DNA of 64,000 nt from Moraxella sp. VT-16-12. GTDB lineage: Bacteria > Pseudomonadota > Gammaproteobacteria > Pseudomonadales > Moraxellaceae. The DNA is taken from the NCBI RefSeq assembly GCF_002224245.2, contig NZ_NKHK02000009.1:1-64000 (forward strand). The letters run 5' to 3'. How positions within the stretch are numbered: the stretch's first letter is position 1; each line of letters begins with the position of its first letter. Made by a program: the position numbers and the translations under genes. This document shows positions 18,754 to 30,627 of this stretch, piece by piece. Under the pieces are notes generated by a model that was not told the DNA's origin, made no database searches, and was given only the letters and a program-made list of their open reading frames with translations.

Positions 18754-19476
18754 TTAACCACCATCTTTGACAAATAAATAACCCTTGCTTCTGACCGTCT
18801 TAATGCGTTTTGGATTTTCAGGGTCATCACCAATTTTTGGGCGAATACGTGAGATACGCACATCAATAGAGCGGTCTTGACCATCATACTCAATGCCACG
18901 CAAACGCTCAAAAATATCTTCACGAGATAAAATCCGTCCTGCATTAGATGCCAAGAGCCACAACAAATCATACTCAGCACTGGTGAAATCCACCAATCTA
19001 TCCCCAAGCATGACAGAACGACCGCCATTATCAATCACCAACTCACCAAATTCAAGACGTTGTGGTGCTTCATGGCTAGGTGTGGCCTCAGAACGGCGGA
19101 GCAATGCACGGATACGAGCCAAAAGCACTCGGGGCTGAGCAGGTTTGGCAACATAGTCATCTGCCCCCATCTCCAAACCCAACACTTGGTCCATGTCTTC
19201 GGTACGAGCAGTTAGCATAAGTATTGGCTGACTGTAATGCGGACGCACTTCACGACACACCGTCAAACCATCAGAACCGGGAAGCATGACATCAAGCACC
19301 ACCAAATCAGGCTGTTCACTAATGATACGGCGAATGGCACGAGTACCATCAGTTTCTATGGCAACATCTAAACCATTGCGTCTTAGATAATCTTGCGTTA
19401 ATGTCGCCAAACGCTCATCATCTTCAACAATCAAGATGCGTGGTATGTCTTCTTTATCAGATACAGTTAATGCCAT
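18754..19476 (-). CDS. bfmR: Response regulator BfmR (RstA family)
   Basis: 240 residues. The receiver domain has the acidic pair in VEDDERL, the phospho-acceptor aspartate in LVVLDVMLPGSDG, threonine in MLTART and lysine in DDYVAKPAQPRVLL. The C-terminal OmpR-type winged helix runs from about residue 140 to the end (FTSAEYDLLWLLASNAGRIL, DRSIDVRISRIRPKIGDD). As I recall the Acinetobacter BfmR sequence, this is very similar over most of its length, which supports the name. It is 62 bp downstream of atpC on the same strand, with no strong terminator visible between. Confidence 0.92.
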   Translation of the reverse strand: MALTVSDKEDIPRILIVEDDERLATLTQDYLRRNGLDVAIETDGTRAIRRIISEQPDLVVLDVMLPGSDGLTVCREVRPHYSQPILMLTARTEDMDQVLGLEMGADDYVAKPAQPRVLLARIRALLRRSEATPSHEAPQRLEFGELVIDNGGRSVMLGDRLVDFTSAEYDLLWLLASNAGRILSREDIFERLRGIEYDGQDRSIDVRISRIRPKIGDDPENPKRIKTVRSKGYLFVKDGG

Positions 19477-19538
19477 GTGTTATCCTTATAAATCAATGAC
19501 CAAAGGGGGCGAAACTCACCATTAGTTTAGCACATTTA

Positions 19539-19961
19539 TTAACCGCCAGCACGATTTTTGTATTTTTGAATGGTTTGTAGCTGTGCTAATGACTCCGCTA
19601 AGGCTGCTAAGGCTGCTCCTGTTTGTACATCACTGCTTTGATTGGCAAGTAATTGTTCGGCATGACGGCGAGCTTCGGCGATTTTTACTTCATCTAGGTT
19701 GCTAGCACGCTCCGCAGAATCTGCCAACACAGTAACCATATGGGGCTGAACTTCTAAAACACCACCTTTAACATAAATCACTTCATCTGTACCGTCTGCA
19801 GATTTTAAGTGCATGGGACCAGGTTTTAACAAGGTGATTAATGGCGTATGTCCTGCCAAAATACCAAGCTCGCCATCATGACCTGTCGCAACAAGCACAT
19901 TAATATCCCCAACATATAACTCTTCTCTGGCACTTACCACTCGGCATTTAAAGGTTGCCAT
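19539..19961 (-). CDS. atpC: ATP synthase epsilon subunit
   Basis: 140 residues from the ATG at 19959-19961, which has GGAG six bases upstream; a GTG one codon earlier is less well placed. Epsilon is part of the F1 central stalk and inhibits ATP hydrolysis. The N-terminal beta-sandwich shows FKCRVVSAREELY and GILAGHTPLITLLKPG, and the C-terminal helices contain RASNLDEVKIAEARRHAEQLL. It is the last gene of the atp operon. A mismatch-containing hairpin lies in the 128-bp gap after atpD. Confidence 0.95.
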   Translation of the reverse strand: MATFKCRVVSAREELYVGDINVLVATGHDGELGILAGHTPLITLLKPGPMHLKSADGTDEVIYVKGGVLEVQPHMVTVLADSAERASNLDEVKIAEARRHAEQLLANQSSDVQTGAALAALAESLAQLQTIQKYKNRAGG

Positions 19962-20030
19962 CACATACTCCTTTTCTCAACATCATGTTGATTGTATCAA
20001 AAATTTTCACTTTTGAAAATACAAACCAAA

Positions 20031-20069
20031 CAAGAGATTTGCCACTATCATCAGTACACAAATCCCTTG
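20031..20069 (-). other. Hairpin between atpD and atpC
   Basis: 11-base arms CAAGAGATTTG and CAAATCCCTTG pair with one mismatch around a 17-base loop. On the transcribed strand the downstream sequence is T-rich (TTTGGTTTGTATTTTC) but not a clean U-run. It could lower atpC expression relative to atpD; this is inferred. Confidence 0.45.
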
Positions 20070-20089
20070 TGGTGTTAAGCATAAATGAC

Positions 20090-21526
<1,437 letters not shown>

Positions 21527-21541
21527 CTAATTATTTATAAC

Positions 21542-21934
21542 TTACTCTGCGATGCCTGCTTTTGTTTGATTGGCAGTTTCTCTAAATGTGTAATTAGAAA
21601 CCACACCTTTACCATCAAACAAAATAACAAGCTCTTTTGTCTGAATATTCTGACCTTGAGAGAAGAAATTATAAGGGATAAAATTTCTTGCCATTGGTTT
21701 AGATTTTGAATGACGATACGTCCAAACTTCATTGCCACTGTCAGTAAAAGACACACTATCAGCAGAACCAAAAGCATTTGTAATGTCCTGCTTAGTTGTT
21801 TTACCTTTTACAATATGGGTGTCAATGCTTTGTTGTGTTTGCTCTTTCATGGCAACATTACCTGTTGAAACACAGCCTGTTGCTAGCAATGCCACTGCCA
21901 AAGATACGCCAATACAACGCAAACGAGTGTTCAT
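21542..21934 (-). CDS. BamE/SmpA-OmlA-domain lipoprotein inserted in the atp operon
   Basis: 130 residues. A signal peptide (MNTRLRCIGVSLAVALLATG) ends in a lipobox with cysteine at residue 21 and a serine-free +2 position (Val), so an outer-membrane fate is plausible. The mature part has GKTTKQDITNAFGSAD and WTYRH, then a late ELVILFDGKGVVSNYTF segment, which fits the two-helix/beta-sheet SmpA-OmlA (BamE-like) fold. It lies 20 bp after atpG and 24 bp before atpD, so it is almost certainly cotranscribed with F1 genes. Its role there is unknown; it is not the usual bamE locus. Confidence 0.85.
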   Translation of the reverse strand: MNTRLRCIGVSLAVALLATGCVSTGNVAMKEQTQQSIDTHIVKGKTTKQDITNAFGSADSVSFTDSGNEVWTYRHSKSKPMARNFIPYNFFSQGQNIQTKELVILFDGKGVVSNYTFRETANQTKAGIAE

Positions 21935-21954
21935 AAAAACTCCAACTCTTAATA

Positions 21955-22824
21955 TTAAGAAACAGCAGCCGCACCACCAACAATCTCCGAGATTTCTCGG
22001 GTAATTGCTGCTTGACGTAATTTATTGTAAACCAACTGCAACTCTTTAATTAAATTACCAGCATTATCTGTCGCCGCCTTCATCGCCACCATACGAGCCG
22101 ACTGCTCTGATGCGATATTTTCAAGCACCGCTTGATAAACGATGGATTCTACATAAAGCCCCATCAATCTATCAATCAACGTCTTTGTGTCTGGCTCATA
22201 GATATAATCCCATCCATGAGTGGCAGTTTTTTCTTCCAAAGCACCTTCGGGCAAAGGAACGAGCTGGCTGATAGAAGGTTTTTGAGTCATGGCATTGATG
22301 AATTGATTGTATACCAAATAAATGCGATCCAAACGACCTTGCTCATAATCATCAAGTATGGCTTGAACAGGAGCAGATAATTGCTCATAATTTGGGCTGT
22401 CGCCATAATCAGTCAAAGCAGAGCTGACTTTGCCACCAAAGCTTTTAAAAAAACTCACGCCCTTTGAGCCAATGGCAGCAAACTCAATTTCAACAGATTG
22501 TTCTTGATATTCCTTTACAGACTTTAATAGTTTTTTAAACAAGTTAATGTTTAATCCGCCTGCCAGACCACGGTCTGACGTAACTACGATAAATCCCACT
22601 CTATTTACAGGGCGATTTATCATATAAGGGTGCTTATAGTCTGACTGAGCTTGTACCAAATGCGAAATCACACGGTACATACTCTCAGCATAAGGGCGAC
22701 CCATCTCCATGCGTTCTTGGGCACGACGCATCTTACTGGCAGCCACCATTTGCATGGCACGAGTAATTTTTTGGGTGCTTTTAATGCTGGTTACTTTTGC
22801 ACGTATTTCTTTTAAGCTTGCCAT
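21955..22824 (-). CDS. atpG: ATP synthase gamma subunit
   Basis: 289 residues. Gamma is the rotating coiled-coil shaft of F1. The N-terminal signature [25 protein letters not shown] and the C-terminal [38 protein letters not shown] are the two conserved helices of the family. It follows atpA by 67 bp, and that gap contains a perfect 10-bp hairpin. Confidence 0.97.
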   Translation of the reverse strand: MASLKEIRAKVTSIKSTQKITRAMQMVAASKMRRAQERMEMGRPYAESMYRVISHLVQAQSDYKHPYMINRPVNRVGFIVVTSDRGLAGGLNINLFKKLLKSVKEYQEQSVEIEFAAIGSKGVSFFKSFGGKVSSALTDYGDSPNYEQLSAPVQAILDDYEQGRLDRIYLVYNQFINAMTQKPSISQLVPLPEGALEEKTATHGWDYIYEPDTKTLIDRLMGLYVESIVYQAVLENIASEQSARMVAMKAATDNAGNLIKELQLVYNKLRQAAITREISEIVGGAAAVS

Positions 22825-22858
22825 AAGTATTCCAATACTGGATTTTTTAAATGGGTTT

Positions 22859-22883
22859 ATGGTGTATCATTAAGATACACCAT
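22859..22883 (-). other. Perfect 10-bp hairpin between atpA and atpG
   Basis: ATGGTGTATC and GATACACCAT pair fully around a 5-base loop. It begins 8 bp after the atpA stop. No U-run follows, so it is more likely an mRNA stabiliser or processing site than a terminator. Confidence 0.55.
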
Positions 22884-22891
22884 ATTGCTTC

Positions 22892-24436
22892 TTAGTAGCT
22901 ATGAGAAGATTTAAATGATTCAATTGCAGACTTAATGCGTTTTTCAATGTCATCATTATAGTTAGCAGTCTCATCAATCTCTTTCATCAAATCAGCATGG
23001 TCGTTACGTAAATAACGAAGCAATGCTTCTTCAAAAGCACCAATCTTCTCAACAGGTACATCCGCTAAATAGCCTTCGTTTGATGCATAAATCACGGTTG
23101 CTTGGTCAGCGATGGACATTGGGGCGTATTGTTTTTGTTTCATCAGCTCAGTAACACGCTCACCATGTTCAAGCTGTTGCTTGGTAGCATCATCAAGGTC
23201 AGAAGCAAATTGAGCAAATGCCGCCAACTCACGATATTGTGCTAATGCCGTACGAATACCGCCTGAAAGTTTTTTGATGATTTTGGTTTGTGCAGCACCA
23301 CCAACACGAGATACCGAAATACCAGCGTTTACCGCAGGGCGAATACCTGAGTTAAACAGGTTTGATTCCAAGAAAATCTGACCATCTGTAATGGAGATTA
23401 CGTTGGTTGGTACGAATGCTGATACGTCCCCAGCTTGGGTCTCAATGATGGGCAGGGCGGTCAATGAACCAGTTTTGCCTTTAACTTCACCGTTGGTAAA
23501 TGCTTCTACATAGTCAGCATTAACACGAGATGCACGCTCTAACAGACGTGAGTGCAGATAAAACACGTCCCCTGGATAAGCTTCACGCCCTGGTGGACGA
23601 CGAAGTAGTAGGGAAATTTGACGATAAGCAACCGCTTGTTTAGACAGGTCGTCATAGACAATCAGAGCATCTTCACCACGGTCGCGGAAATACTCACCCA
23701 TCGTACAACCAGAATAAGGAGCGATGTATTGTAATGCAGCAGGTTCAGATGCTGATGCCACCACGACGGTGGTGTATGCCAAAGCACCTGTTTCTTCTAA
23801 TTTACGTACCACGTTAGCAATGGTTGAACGCTTTTGACCAACTGCCACATAAATACACTTAATGCCAGAATGCTTCTGAGCGATAATGGCATCAATTGCC
23901 AAAGCAGTTTTACCAGTTTGACGGTCGCCAATGATAAGCTCACGCTGACCACGCCCAATCGGAATCATGGTATCAACTGCTTTATAGCCTGTCATTACTG
24001 GCTCATCAACAGATTGACGTGCAATAACACCAGGAGCAATTTTTTCTACTTTATCAGTTAATTTGGCATTGATAGGACCTTTACCATCAATAGGATTTCC
24101 CAAAGCATCCACGACACGACCTAACAATTCAGGACCTACGGGTACTTCTAGGATACGACCTGTACAAAATGCCTTTTGACCTTCTTGCAAAGCCAAATAA
24201 TCGCCCAACACTACTGCACCAACTGAGTTTTGTTCAAGGTTAAGTGCCATACCATAGACACCCCCTTCAAACTCAATCATCTCACCATACATGGCTTCTT
24301 CTAAACCATGAATTTGTACAATACCATCAGAGACACTGACGATGACGCCTTCGGTTTTTGCGGTCGCACTTACGTCAAGGTCTTGAATACGCTGCTTAAT
24401 CAGATTGCTGATTTCGGCTGGATTCAATTGTTGCAT
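22892..24436 (-). CDS. atpA: ATP synthase alpha subunit
   Basis: 514 residues. Alpha forms the non-catalytic nucleotide sites of F1. The Walker [16 protein letters not shown] is at about residues 169-183, the Walker B region is [20 protein letters not shown], and the alpha/beta signature [14 protein letters not shown] is in the C-terminal third. The start [17 protein letters not shown] is the family N-terminus. It lies between atpH and atpG. Confidence 0.98.
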   Translation of the reverse strand: MQQLNPAEISNLIKQRIQDLDVSATAKTEGVIVSVSDGIVQIHGLEEAMYGEMIEFEGGVYGMALNLEQNSVGAVVLGDYLALQEGQKAFCTGRILEVPVGPELLGRVVDALGNPIDGKGPINAKLTDKVEKIAPGVIARQSVDEPVMTGYKAVDTMIPIGRGQRELIIGDRQTGKTALAIDAIIAQKHSGIKCIYVAVGQKRSTIANVVRKLEETGALAYTTVVVASASEPAALQYIAPYSGCTMGEYFRDRGEDALIVYDDLSKQAVAYRQISLLLRRPPGREAYPGDVFYLHSRLLERASRVNADYVEAFTNGEVKGKTGSLTALPIIETQAGDVSAFVPTNVISITDGQIFLESNLFNSGIRPAVNAGISVSRVGGAAQTKIIKKLSGGIRTALAQYRELAAFAQFASDLDDATKQQLEHGERVTELMKQKQYAPMSIADQATVIYASNEGYLADVPVEKIGAFEEALLRYLRNDHADLMKEIDETANYNDDIEKRIKSAIESFKSSHSY

Positions 24437-24466
24437 TGCCTTGTTTCCTTTAAATTAGACAGCCAC

Positions 24467-25015
24467 TTATGCAGTTAGCTGAGTCTTTAATTGTTTTAAC
24501 TTGCCACGCACTGAGCCATCAGTAAACTTGTCGCCTACTTTAATGGTTGCCCCACCCAATAATGCTGGGTCAACTTCTTCATGTAAAAGAACGATTGAAC
24601 CTGTTGAAATTGCCAGACTCTCTTGTAAAGTTTTGCGTTGCTCTTCGGTTAAGGGATAGGCTGAAGTAACGTAAGCATCAATCACGTTGAGTTCTTGCGA
24701 TAGCAGCTTACTGTAATAAGAATGAATTTCAGGCAATAATGCCAATCTATCATGTTCTGACAACTGAGAGATAAAATTTGTCAGTGCCACAGAAGATTGT
24801 ACTGCAACGCCATCTGAATAAATATCCATCAAAACAGTGGCTCGTTGTGTTGCAGAAATGGCTGGATTGCTAAGTAACGCAGAAAATTCTTCATTGCTGA
24901 CAACTTGACTGGTCGCCGACAAAAAAGATTCCCATTCTTTAATCGCATTGTGTTCTTTAGCATAGTCAAATGCCGCTTTGGCATAAGGTCTTGCTAAGGT
25001 AGATAATTCAGCCAT
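24467..25015 (-). CDS. atpH: ATP synthase delta subunit
   Basis: 182 residues. Delta links the F1 crown to the b-subunit stator. The N-terminal six-helix domain begins STLARPYAKAAFDYAKEH, and the conserved C-terminal segment is DPALLGGATIKVGDKFTDGSVRGKL. It starts 11 bp after atpF, so the two are coupled. Confidence 0.96.
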   Translation of the reverse strand: MAELSTLARPYAKAAFDYAKEHNAIKEWESFLSATSQVVSNEEFSALLSNPAISATQRATVLMDIYSDGVAVQSSVALTNFISQLSEHDRLALLPEIHSYYSKLLSQELNVIDAYVTSAYPLTEEQRKTLQESLAISTGSIVLLHEEVDPALLGGATIKVGDKFTDGSVRGKLKQLKTQLTA

Positions 25016-25026
25016 GATACCCTCTA

Positions 25027-25497
25027 TTACAGATTAGCCGCCAACTCTTTTAGCATGCTATCGTGTTTTTGTTTATCGACTTTGTCTTGCAAAATCTTTT
25101 CTGCTCCAAGCACGGCAAGGTCAGCCACTTGCTCACTTAAATTTTTGCGAGCTTTTGCCACTTCTTGCTCCACGCTGGCATGAGCCGATGCAATGATACG
25201 CTCACCTTCAATGCGGGCTTGCTCTTTGGCATCTTCAATCATCTTATTGGCAGTTTTATTTGCTCTTTCAATGATGGAAGCCGCCTCGGTTTTTGCCGCC
25301 GCAAATTCTTGCTCAGCTCTTTGCTCAGCAGAAGCTAAATCCGCCTTTGCTTTTTCAGCAGCATTTAAGCCTTCTTCAATTTTGCGTTGTCGTTCGTTAA
25401 TCGCTCCGATGAGTGGCGGCCATACGAATTTCATGCAAAACCACACAAAAAACGCAAAAGCAATCATCTGACCGATAAGAGTGGAATTAATATTCAT
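25027..25497 (-). CDS. atpF: ATP synthase b subunit
   Basis: 156 residues, the E. coli length. The protein has one N-terminal membrane anchor ([24 protein letters not shown]) followed by a long, highly charged Ala/Glu/Lys coiled coil. The b dimer is the peripheral stator stalk joining subunit a to delta. A pair of inverted repeats lies in the 85-bp gap after atpE. Confidence 0.97.
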   Translation of the reverse strand: MNINSTLIGQMIAFAFFVWFCMKFVWPPLIGAINERQRKIEEGLNAAEKAKADLASAEQRAEQEFAAAKTEAASIIERANKTANKMIEDAKEQARIEGERIIASAHASVEQEVAKARKNLSEQVADLAVLGAEKILQDKVDKQKHDSMLKELAANL

Positions 25498-25534
25498 CCA
25501 ATCACCTCATGTGTTCGTGAAAGTCAGGTGATAG

Positions 25535-25561
25535 CCAATTCTGGTTTACGGCCAGAATTGG
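25535..25561 (-). other. Perfect 10-bp hairpin between atpE and atpF
   Basis: CCAATTCTGG and CCAGAATTGG pair fully around a 7-base loop. A second, smaller inverted repeat (TCACCT/AGGTGA, 25502-25530) follows toward atpF. The position, directly after the gene for the most abundant subunit, suggests a 3' barrier that stabilises atpE mRNA; this is inference. Confidence 0.6.
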
Positions 25562-25582
25562 ACACTGACCGCTTCAACTTAC

Positions 25583-25837
<255 letters not shown>

Positions 25838-25877
25838 TTAGACCTATATTAAGGGTTAAAGTTTAAAAGGTTTCAAA

Positions 25878-26777
<900 letters not shown>

Positions 26778-26903
26778 TTAATTCAAACAAAAAGGTTGTG
26801 TTTACACACGCCAAAAGAATCAAATATGGAAGGGAAATCCCGACCGAAATATCATGTGTTGTAAATCAATCCAACTGTTTTTAAAAACCACACATAGGCG
26901 TGT

Positions 26904-26932
26904 ATTGTATTGTAAGCAAGACAATATGTAAA
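26904..26932 (-). promoter_or_regulatory. Candidate promoter for the atpBEFHAG(lpp)DC transcript
   Basis: On the minus strand, TTTACA (26927-26932) and TACAAT (26904-26909) are separated by 17 bp. The predicted start near 26897 leaves a leader of about 130 nt before atpB. The rest of the 231-bp atpI-atpB gap is AT-rich and shows nothing else clear. Confidence 0.5.
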
Positions 26933-26999
26933 GAGAAAATGCACTTTTTCTTGCTGAATTTTTGCAATTTTATCGTTTTTTAGAAAAAATAAGCAAATT

Positions 27000-27398
27000 T
27001 TAAAATTTTGACCGCCACATCACCACATTATGCCCAAACTGCATGAGTATGTAGCCAAGCAACACCACAGGGGCGATGATGGGTTTTATCCACATAAAAA
27101 TCATGGCAAAGCCCACAATGGTCAATACCCATTTGACCACTTGTCCTAAATATAAATGCAACACAATTGCTTGGCGTGCCTTCGCCCCTGTCAAACGATA
27201 GGCGATGAATGTAAATGCCATCTGAGCAACATAAGACAACAACGCCCCAAGCATCATGCTCTTTGTGGTAATCTGTGGCTGACCCATCACCAAACCAAGC
27301 AACAAACCTGCCACCATCAAAAACAACACACCCCAAAACTGGCGGATTTGTAGGGCAAAAATCTTCGCTTGATGTGTCTGCCGAGCAGGTTTGGTCAT
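27000..27398 (-). CDS. atpI: ATP synthase assembly protein AtpI
   Basis: 132 residues from the ATG at 27396-27398, near the usual 126. There are four hydrophobic spans, and the position at the head of the atp operon identifies it. AtpI is thought to help c-ring assembly and to move magnesium or calcium. Motifs are GALLSYVAQMAFTFIAYR and a late WIKPIIAPVVLLGYILMQ. A longer frame starts at 27446 but has no ribosome binding site. The ribosome binding site at 27398 is weak too, so the start is uncertain. Confidence 0.85.
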   Translation of the reverse strand: MTKPARQTHQAKIFALQIRQFWGVLFLMVAGLLLGLVMGQPQITTKSMMLGALLSYVAQMAFTFIAYRLTGAKARQAIVLHLYLGQVVKWVLTIVGFAMIFMWIKPIIAPVVLLGYILMQFGHNVVMWRSKF

Positions 27399-27528
27399 AA
27401 GATACCCATTTTGGACTAAAATCAAGCGTTTGGCAACAAAAACCATTAAAAATAAAATGATTATAAGAAGTTTTTAACGTGCTGACAAGTCATTTTACAA
27501 TAAAAATACTGATTATTTTTAAATAAAA

Positions 27529-28386
27529 TTATCCCGCCTGTCCGCAAGCATAAATTTTTTGTACCGATGCCATCCATGCCTGCACAAAATCATCATAATC
27601 GCTTAAATCTTCTTGCAATAATACCACCGATGTGCTACCTAGTTTATTTAAAATGCCTTGGGAGACATTTTGCTGAGACACAAGGCACATGGACGTTTGG
27701 GGGCGGTTGTCGTTTAACAGTTTGATTTGGCTTGCCTTAGGTGATAAATGATGGTCAGGCGTTAATGCTCCCACAAAGCGTAATTGGGCGGATTTTTCTA
27801 GGTATTGATAAGCATCATGATACGCCCAATAAGGCATTGGTTTGGGTGATATGGCACGTACTGCTTTGTCCAACTCTATGGCAAAATTTTGGGCGTTTTT
27901 TTGATAAAGGGCTTTATTGGCAGGGTCAGCATGGCCATGAATCACCGCCAACGCTCGTACGATGGCTTTGGCATTGGCAGGGTCTAGCCAAATATGTGGG
28001 TCAAATGTATTTGGTCGCACCACACCATCAATCTGACGCAAAGGCAGACGCTCAAAAGCTTTAAAACGATATAAAGCGATGGCGTTGGGGGTGTTTTGCA
28101 AAGCATTCACCAAATTTTGTTCAAGCTCTTGACCAAACCAAACCACAAAACGGCTGTCTTTAACCAGTTTTATCTTGCTGGGCGACAGCGAGCCATGATG
28201 ACCGACATCGCCAGATGATAGGAGCATTTGAGCAGGCTGAGCCCCTTTGGTAACGGCATTGGATAACAACAAAAGCGGATAATTACTGACACTAACCACA
28301 TCAGCATTTGCCATCATACACACGCCTAGCACCACACTCATCATTAAGGTTTTGATAAGACGGCTAATTTTTAAAATGGCTTTCAC
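27529..28386 (-). CDS. znuA: Zinc ABC transporter periplasmic binding protein
   Basis: 285 residues with a signal peptide (cleavage near MANA-DVV). ZnuA captures periplasmic zinc and hands it to ZnuB. Metal-ligand histidines fit the family: the early VGHHGSLSPSK, DPHIWLDP and YHDAYQYLE. The His/Asp-rich loop seen in many ZnuA proteins is very short here. It is divergent from zur-znuC-znuB, and a Zur-like box lies 56 bp upstream of its start. Confidence 0.93.
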   Translation of the reverse strand: MKAILKISRLIKTLMMSVVLGVCMMANADVVSVSNYPLLLLSNAVTKGAQPAQMLLSSGDVGHHGSLSPSKIKLVKDSRFVVWFGQELEQNLVNALQNTPNAIALYRFKAFERLPLRQIDGVVRPNTFDPHIWLDPANAKAIVRALAVIHGHADPANKALYQKNAQNFAIELDKAVRAISPKPMPYWAYHDAYQYLEKSAQLRFVGALTPDHHLSPKASQIKLLNDNRPQTSMCLVSQQNVSQGILNKLGSTSVVLLQEDLSDYDDFVQAWMASVQKIYACGQAG

Positions 28387-28441
28387 AATCTCACCTTTTT
28401 ATCAATAAAATGAGTGTATTTTATCATAAGAGATGATAAAT

Positions 28442-28454
28442 GTTATATAATATC
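28442..28454. promoter_or_regulatory. Zur-like operator near znuA
   Basis: GTTATATAATATC matches 11 of 13 positions of the enteric Zur core GTTATAnTATAAC. It lies 56 bp upstream of the znuA ATG in the znuA-zur divergent region. Confidence 0.6.
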
Positions 28455-28532
28455 ATCATAAATCCTGACGATAAAAGTGAATATTTTCATTGGGATTGGG
28501 CTTTTTGGCAGTTTTAGTAGAGCATAATATGC

Positions 28533-28545
28533 GGTATAATATTTC
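28533..28545. promoter_or_regulatory. Zur-like operator overlapping the zur -10 element
   Basis: GGTATAATATTTC matches 10 of 13 positions of the same core and contains a TATAAT (28535-28540) that is a good -10 for zur. Repressor bound here would block zur-znuCB transcription, giving zinc-dependent autoregulation. That outcome is inferred from known Zur behaviour. Confidence 0.5.
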
Positions 28546-28569
28546 ATACCCAAACATACAGAGAGATTC

Positions 28570-29061
28570 ATGTCAGACCATCACGACCATCAGCACCACG
28601 TTCACAGACACGACCCAAAAGAACACCTAGAATACGCCAAAGCCTACTGTGAAGCTCGTGGCACACGCTTTACGCCTTTGCGTGAAGAAGTGTTCTCTCT
28701 TATTTTATCTTCCAACAGGCCGCTTGGGGCGTATGACCTGATTACCGCCCTACAAAACAGACGTCAAGCCACAGATTCAAAAAACAAAAATGTCGCACCG
28801 CCAACCGTGTATCGCTCGTTAGAGTTTTTACTGAGTGAAGGGTTGATTCATCAGCTCAGCTCCATCAACGCCTATGTGCCATGTTGCCACCCCCGTTCAG
28901 CCCACACAGCAGCATTTTTAATTTGTCAAAAATGCCACAGCGTAGAAGAATGTAGCAACATCCCTGTTAATGCCATGATAGATTTTGTCAAAAATGATGC
29001 AGGGTTTGAGATTGAACATGCAGTCATTGAACTTCGGGGCGTATGCCGTGCCTGCCGATGA
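28570..29061 (+). CDS. zur: Zinc uptake regulator Zur (Fur family)
   Basis: 163 residues. The N-terminus is His-rich ([14 protein letters not shown]). The winged helix includes [18 protein letters not shown]. Structural zinc cysteines are visible as CQKC and a C-terminal CRAC, which with the CCHPRS stretch fit Zur better than Fur. Zur with zinc represses zinc uptake genes. It is the first gene of zur-znuC-znuB; its stop lies inside znuC. Confidence 0.93.
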   Translation: MSDHHDHQHHVHRHDPKEHLEYAKAYCEARGTRFTPLREEVFSLILSSNRPLGAYDLITALQNRRQATDSKNKNVAPPTVYRSLEFLLSEGLIHQLSSINAYVPCCHPRSAHTAAFLICQKCHSVEECSNIPVNAMIDFVKNDAGFEIEHAVIELRGVCRACR

Positions 29062-29767
29062 CCTACTATTGACACTAGATGATATTGACTATCAGATTGG
29101 TGGCAGTCAAATTTTAAATAACGTGAGCTTATGTATCCATCAAAAAGACACCATCAGTCTCATCGGTCCAAATGGTGCGGGCAAATCCACCCTAGTCAAG
29201 CTCATACTCGGACTCATATCACCCACATCAGGCAAAATCATCAGGCACACATCACAGATGAGTTATGTTCCCCAAAAATTTAGTGTGCCAACCATCTTAC
29301 CCCTACAAGTCAAAGATTTGCTCAAACAAAGCCATCCCAATCACCTAACTGCCCCCCAAAAGCAATTTGTGTTGGATAAATTATTTTTAGAGCCTTTACT
29401 GTCTCGGCAAATCCACACTTTATCAGGGGGTGAGACCCAACGTGTTCTAATGGCAAGAGCATTATTGGATAAACCCAGCCTGCTTATCTTAGATGAACCC
29501 ATGCAAGGGCTAGACCCTGACAGCGAAACGCTGTTATATGAGTTTATTGACAATATGCCTAATTTTTTACAATGTGCCATGTTGGTTGTATCACATGATT
29601 TGCATTGGGTAATGAAAGGCTCACGCCATGTTGTTTGTCTAAACAAACATATCTGCTGTCAAGGTGTGCCTGCTGACATCGCCATTACTCCAGAATTTAC
29701 CGCCTTATTTGGGCAATACCAAGTCCCTTACGTCCATCATCACGACCACTGTCAGCACCAATCCTAA
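29048..29767 (+). CDS. znuC: Zinc ABC transporter ATPase
   Basis: About 239 residues from GTG 29048; an ATG at 29018 is the alternative, giving ten more residues. GTG is preferred because GGGG lies at a sensible distance and the N-terminus then begins just before the ABC domain. Motifs: Walker [11 protein letters not shown], signature LSGGETQRV, Walker [13 protein letters not shown] and the SHDLHWV switch histidine. It overlaps the end of zur (14 bp with this start), so the two are translationally coupled. It energises ZnuB for zinc import. Confidence 0.93.
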   Translation: MPADDLLLTLDDIDYQIGGSQILNNVSLCIHQKDTISLIGPNGAGKSTLVKLILGLISPTSGKIIRHTSQMSYVPQKFSVPTILPLQVKDLLKQSHPNHLTAPQKQFVLDKLFLEPLLSRQIHTLSGGETQRVLMARALLDKPSLLILDEPMQGLDPDSETLLYEFIDNMPNFLQCAMLVVSHDLHWVMKGSRHVVCLNKHICCQGVPADIAITPEFTALFGQYQVPYVHHHDHCQHQS

Positions 29768-29774
29768 GAAAACT

Positions 29775-30578
29775 ATGAACGACTGGCTACCCATCATCGC
29801 CCCTGCTTGGATAGCAGGCTCACTACTTGCCCTACTGTCTGCCCCCCTTGGTTGCTTGGTGCTGTGGCGACGCATGGCTTTTTTTGCAGATATGCTTGCT
29901 CATGGGGCGTTATTTGGGGTCGCCTTGGCGGTATGGCTGTCTTTACCTTATGATTTGGGCGTCATCTTGGTGGGTGGCGTGGTCGTGGCAATCCTAACCA
30001 TCATAGAAGATAAACGCCTGCCAAGCGATGCTGTGCTTGCTGTACTGGCATCTAGTTTGTTGTGTTTGGGGCTTTTGACCTTAACTCAGCTCACCCAACA
30101 ACAAGCCAACGTCTTAGGATTTTTATTTGGCAGTTTGTTAGATGTGGATTGGACAGATTTACCACGTTTGGTGGCGATTGTGGTCATTGGGCTGATTTTT
30201 TTAATGTGGATTTGGCAAAAACAACTCAAACTCGCCACACATCTTGAACTTGCTCAAATTTCAGGCATCAATCCCACCACCCAAAAGCTCTTTTTTATGG
30301 GGCTGTTGGCAGGGTTTTGCACCGTTGCCTTACAAGCGGTAGGCAGCCTACTTATCACAGGACTGCTTGTGTTGCCCGCCTTAACCGCTCGCCTGCTGGC
30401 TGTTTCTCCCAAACAAATGGTGATATTTGCGATGATTATTGCCCAAATTGCTGTCAGTGCTGGTGTGTGGGGCAGTGTTTGGCTGGACGCTCCCACAGGG
30501 CTGTCCATTGTTTTGACTTTATCAATGGGATTTTTTGGGGTGCTTGGTCTTAGCAAGGTTTTTAATCAGCATTCGTGA
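29775..30578 (+). CDS. znuB: Zinc ABC transporter permease
   Basis: 267 residues from ATG 29775, 7 bp after the znuC stop. It has seven to eight hydrophobic spans of the ABC-3 metal permease family, with the conserved LGCLVLWRRMAFFADMLAHG segment near the N-terminus and VGSLLITGLLVLPALTARLL near the C-terminus. A longer in-frame start at 29664 lies inside znuC and is rejected. It forms the membrane channel of the zinc importer. Confidence 0.95.
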   Translation: MNDWLPIIAPAWIAGSLLALLSAPLGCLVLWRRMAFFADMLAHGALFGVALAVWLSLPYDLGVILVGGVVVAILTIIEDKRLPSDAVLAVLASSLLCLGLLTLTQLTQQQANVLGFLFGSLLDVDWTDLPRLVAIVVIGLIFLMWIWQKQLKLATHLELAQISGINPTTQKLFFMGLLAGFCTVALQAVGSLLITGLLVLPALTARLLAVSPKQMVIFAMIIAQIAVSAGVWGSVWLDAPTGLSIVLTLSMGFFGVLGLSKVFNQHS

Positions 30579-30627
30579 TGTGTTTGATGTGTTTATAAGC
30601 CACTTATCATCTGTATAAATCTTAGTC

